The translations under genes were made by a program, and so were the position numbers. Of a stretch of 8,947 bases of DNA, positions 6,868 to 8,947 are shown piece after piece. Source of the DNA: Betaproteobacteria bacterium UBA6910 (GTDB lineage Bacteria; Pseudomonadota; Gammaproteobacteria; Burkholderiales; UBA6910); contig DKBC01000061.1 of NCBI GenBank assembly GCA_002451065.1, positions 3,147 through 12,093 on the forward strand. The letters run 5' to 3'. The notes under the pieces were generated by a model, which saw only the letters and a list, made by a program, of their open reading frames with translations, was not told the DNA's origin and did no database searches. Every line of letters starts with the position of its first letter. The first letter of the stretch is position 1.

Positions 6868-7616
6868 GCGAACGGGGAATGCTGGAGGGTCGGGTGGTGC
6901 TGGTGACGGGCGCGAGCCGGGGCATCGGAAGGGCGATCGCCCTGGGCCTGGGACGGCAGGGCGCCACGGTGGTGGGCACGGCCACCAGCGATTCCGGGGC
7001 GGCGGCGATCGGAACCTATTTGGGAGAGGCGGGGATCCCGGGTGCCGGGCTCACCCTCAACGTGAACGATGCCGCCGCCACCGACGCCGTGCTGGATGAC
7101 ATCCGCAAGCGCTTCGGCGAAGTCGGAATCCTGGTCAATAACGCCGGGATCACCCGCGACAATCTGCTGATGCGCATGAAGGACGAGGAGTGGGACGAGA
7201 TCCTGAACACCAATCTCAAGTCCGTCTACCGCATGTCCAAGGCGGTGCTGCGGGGAATGACGAAAGCCCGCCAGGGGCGCATCATCAACATCTCGTCGGT
7301 GGTGGGCGCCATGGGAAATGCAGGGCAGTGCAACTACGCGGCGGCTAAGGCAGGGATGTTCGGATTCTCCAAGTCCCTGGCGCGGGAGGTGGGCAGCCGC
7401 AATATCACGGTCAACTGTGTGGCGCCGGGATTCATTGACACGGACATGACCAGGGCGCTGCCGGAAGCGCAGCGCGAGGCGCTGACTCAGCAGATTCCCT
7501 TGGGGCGCCTCGGGCAGCCCGAGGACATTGCGGCGGCGGTGGTGTTCCTGGCGTCCCCGGCCGCCGGCTACATTACCGGAGCGACCCTCCACGTCAATGG
7601 CGGAATGTTCATGTAA
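6864..7616 (+). CDS. fabG: 3-oxoacyl-ACP reductase (FabG)
   Basis: A 250-residue short-chain dehydrogenase that reduces 3-oxoacyl-ACP with NADPH, the first reduction of each elongation cycle. The Rossmann motif TGASRGIG is at 15–22 and NNAG at 92–95. Catalytic residues are Ser145 (NISSVVG), Tyr158 and Lys162 (NYAAAKAG), all seven residues after their E. coli FabG counterparts. The GFIDTDMTR and GYITGATLHVNGGM blocks are typical of FabG rather than of other family members. I chose ATG 6864 because GGAGGTG (6852–6858) lies five bases before it and it overlaps the fabD stop by four bases. A second in-frame ATG at 6879 would remove five residues and cannot be excluded. A 93-base spacer with a promoter follows before acpP. 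Confidence 0.97.
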   Translation: MSERGMLEGRVVLVTGASRGIGRAIALGLGRQGATVVGTATSDSGAAAIGTYLGEAGIPGAGLTLNVNDAAATDAVLDDIRKRFGEVGILVNNAGITRDNLLMRMKDEEWDEILNTNLKSVYRMSKAVLRGMTKARQGRIINISSVVGAMGNAGQCNYAAAKAGMFGFSKSLAREVGSRNITVNCVAPGFIDTDMTRALPEAQREALTQQIPLGRLGQPEDIAAAVVFLASPAAGYITGATLHVNGGMFM

Positions 7617-7663
7617 TGAAGCGGTTATGGCGCGGCCGCGGAATATTTTTTTCCCCGCTATTT

Positions 7664-7672
7664 TGGTAGAAT
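7664..7672 (+). promoter_or_regulatory. Extended -10 promoter for acpP
   Basis: TGG followed by TAGAAT (7667–7672) is an extended -10 element with one mismatch to TATAAT. No good -35 is seen at the correct distance, only T-rich sequence around 7644–7651, which the TGn motif could compensate for. Transcription would start near 7679–7680, leaving a leader of about 30 bases ahead of acpP. A separate promoter fits the need for much more AcpP than FabD or FabG. Confidence 0.6.
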
Positions 7673-7709
7673 ACGCAAACTTTTTTCTCTCACAAGGGAA
7701 GGGGCCTGT

Positions 7710-7949
7710 ATGGAGAACGTAGAACAGCGCGTCAAGAAAATCGTTGCCGAGCAGCTGGGCGTAAACGAGGGAGACATCAAGGCGGAATCCTCTTTCGTGG
7801 ATGACCTCGGCGCCGACTCGCTCGACACAGTCGAACTGGTGATGGCGCTGGAGGAAGAGTTCGAGTGCGAGATCCCCGACGAAGAAGCGGAGAAGATCAC
7901 CACGGTCCAGCAGGCCATCGACTACATCAAGGCTAACCTTAAGAAATAA
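7710..7949 (+). CDS. acpP: Acyl carrier protein AcpP
   Basis: A 79-residue acyl carrier protein, the acidic four-helix carrier of all intermediates in fatty-acid synthesis and a partner of PlsX and FabD/F/G/H encoded beside it. The phosphopantetheine site is Ser37 in [19 protein letters not shown], placed as in E. coli AcpP. Helix II (37–50) and the IPDEEAEKI segment that FAS enzymes recognise are intact. A purine-rich ribosome site (AAGGGAAGGGG, 7694–7704) lies five bases before the ATG. It has its own predicted promoter and is followed by a perfect hairpin before fabF, both consistent with expression well above its neighbours. Confidence 0.98.
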   Translation: MENVEQRVKKIVAEQLGVNEGDIKAESSFVDDLGADSLDTVELVMALEEEFECEIPDEEAEKITTVQQAIDYIKANLKK

Positions 7950-7968
7950 GCGCGTCGTCTTGCCCCGC

Positions 7969-7992
7969 CGCGGCCGGCTTCTGCCGGCCGCG
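7969..7992 (+). terminator. Perfect 10-bp hairpin between acpP and fabF
   Basis: The arms 7969–7978 and 7983–7992 are perfectly complementary (all but two of the pairs are interrupted only by the tetraloop TTCT), beginning 19 bases after the acpP stop. The sequence after it (AGTCCCCT) has no T-run, so full intrinsic termination is unlikely. It could act as a partial terminator, a Rho-linked 3' end, or a barrier that stabilises an acpP-only message while a minority of transcripts reads into fabF. Confidence 0.5.
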
Positions 7993-8028
7993 AGTCCCCT
8001 GCAGATCCCCACTCCCGACAGCCCCACC

Positions 8029-8947
8029 ATGACTAAGCGCAGAGTGGTCGTGACCGGCCTCGGCGTCGTTTGCCCGGTGGGAAACAGTATCGCCGAGGCC
8101 TGGGGCAATCTCATTGCCGGAAAATCCGGCATTACGGGCATCACGCGCTTCGATGCGTCAGGATTCGCCGCCAAGATCGCCGGCGAAGTGAAGGGCTTTG
8201 ATGTCACGAAATACCTCTCCGCGAAAGAAGCGCGGCGCATGGATACCTTCATTCACTACGGGATGGCGGCGGGCATCGACGCGGTGAAGGATTCCGGGCT
8301 GACTGTCACCGAGCAGAACGCGGAGCGGATTGGGGTGAATATCGGCTCGGGAATCGGCGGACTGCCGCTGATCGAAGAGACCCACTCCGATCTGGTCAAT
8401 GGCGGTCCGCGCAAGGTGTCGCCCTTCTTCATACCTGCCACCATCATCAACATGGTGTCCGGGAACCTGTCCATCATGTTCGGAATGAAGGGTCCCAACC
8501 TCTCCATGGTAACGGCCTGCACCACCTCCACCCACTGCATCGGAGATTCGGCCCGGCTCATTGAATATGGCGATGCCGACGTGATGGTCGCGGGCGGTTC
8601 GGAGTCCACGGTTTGCCCGCTGGCCATCGGCGGATTTTCTTCGGCCCGCGCCTTGTCGACGCGCAACGACGATCCGGCGACGGCGAGCCGCCCCTGGGAC
8701 AAGGAGCGGGACGGTTTTGTGCTGGGCGAGGGCGCCGGCATCTTGGTGCTGGAAGAACTGGAGCACGCCAAGGCGCGGAGCGCGCGGATCTATTGTGAAG
8801 TGGCAGGATTCGGCATGAGCGGCGACGCCTATCACATGACCGCTCCGCCGGAGGACGGGGATGGCGCCATGCGGTGCATGCGGAACGCGCTCCGCAACTC
8901 CGGTCTGAACATCGACCAGGTGCACTACATCAATGCCCACGGCACCT
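8029..8947 (+). CDS. fabF: 3-oxoacyl-ACP synthase II (FabF), cut by window end
   Basis: The first 306 residues of beta-ketoacyl-ACP synthase II (about 413 in full), which extends acyl-ACP with malonyl-ACP. The start [19 protein letters not shown] is typical. The nucleophile is Cys164 (TACTTSTHC) and the first catalytic histidine is His304 in NAHGT at the window edge; the second histidine lies beyond it. [24 protein letters not shown] and [18 protein letters not shown] closely follow E. coli FabF. A second cysteine, Cys170, sits six residues after the nucleophile. The ATG has no recognisable Shine-Dalgarno sequence; the 79-base spacer from acpP is C-rich near the start and holds a strong hairpin. 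No own promoter is evident, so it probably depends on read-through from acpP. Confidence 0.97.
   Translation, partial: MTKRRVVVTGLGVVCPVGNSIAEAWGNLIAGKSGITGITRFDASGFAAKIAGEVKGFDVTKYLSAKEARRMDTFIHYGMAAGIDAVKDSGLTVTEQNAERIGVNIGSGIGGLPLIEETHSDLVNGGPRKVSPFFIPATIINMVSGNLSIMFGMKGPNLSMVTACTTSTHCIGDSARLIEYGDADVMVAGGSESTVCPLAIGGFSSARALSTRNDDPATASRPWDKERDGFVLGEGAGILVLEELEHAKARSARIYCEVAGFGMSGDAYHMTAPPEDGDGAMRCMRNALRNSGLNIDQVHYINAHGT

Noticed and set aside
7631..7652. Possible intrinsic terminator after fabG: GC palindrome followed by seven Ts
   Set aside because: The palindrome (CGCGGCCGCG) could form only a three-base-pair stem with a loop, too weak for termination. The T-run better fits the upstream part of the acpP promoter.
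6840..8252. Minus-strand frame of 470 codons opposite fabG, acpP and the start of fabF
   Set aside because: It spans three well-identified genes, their spacers and a promoter, and shows no family signature; a GC-bias shadow.
1..8947. Search for an undescribed system, mobile element, CRISPR array or RNA gene
   Set aside because: Coding genes cover almost the whole window, all in a conserved proteobacterial order. No repeat array, transposase, integrase, tRNA or rRNA signature was seen by eye; no gene looks foreign in composition.

Overview
This window is a dense, high-GC stretch of housekeeping genes that looks like a betaproteobacterial chromosome. The order rluC – HAD phosphatase – Rieske protein – sppA – maf(yceF, opposite strand) – yceD – rpmF – plsX – fabH – fabD – fabG – acpP – fabF is the conserved fatty-acid/phospholipid locus of proteobacteria. 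A small Rieske gene between the phosphatase and sppA, together with fabH being present, points to Betaproteobacteria rather than to pseudomonads or enterics. That placement is inference from gene order and protein similarity recalled from memory; no search was run.

Left part (1–2392, + strand): the 3' end of an RluC-type 23S rRNA pseudouridine synthase, an HAD-IA phosphatase, a Rieske [2Fe-2S] protein and a short SppA-type membrane peptidase. Each gene overlaps the next by a few to about 20 bases, so they should be co-transcribed and translationally coupled. Centre (2393–3086): sppA converges on a maf/yceF gene on the minus strand, with a perfect GC hairpin in the 53-base gap. maf then diverges from yceD across a short region with a near-consensus sigma70 promoter.

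Right part (3087–8947, + strand): yceD and rpmF (rRNA/ribosome functions) lead into plsX, fabH, fabD and fabG. A second promoter lies before acpP, and acpP and the truncated fabF are separated by a perfect 10-bp hairpin. Together the genes supply acyl carrier protein (AcpP), load it with malonate (FabD), start chains (FabH), extend them (FabF), reduce the 3-keto group (FabG) and hand acyl groups to phospholipid synthesis (PlsX). Linking them to rpmF/yceD couples membrane lipid supply to ribosome production.

All thirteen genes look intact apart from the two cut by the window edges. I see no mobile element, CRISPR array, tRNA/rRNA gene or defence system, and no undescribed biological system. 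The points most worth checking are regulatory: a predicted leaderless yceD transcript, strong hairpins without U-tracts, missing Shine-Dalgarno sequences before plsX and fabF, and the unusual Rieske protein.
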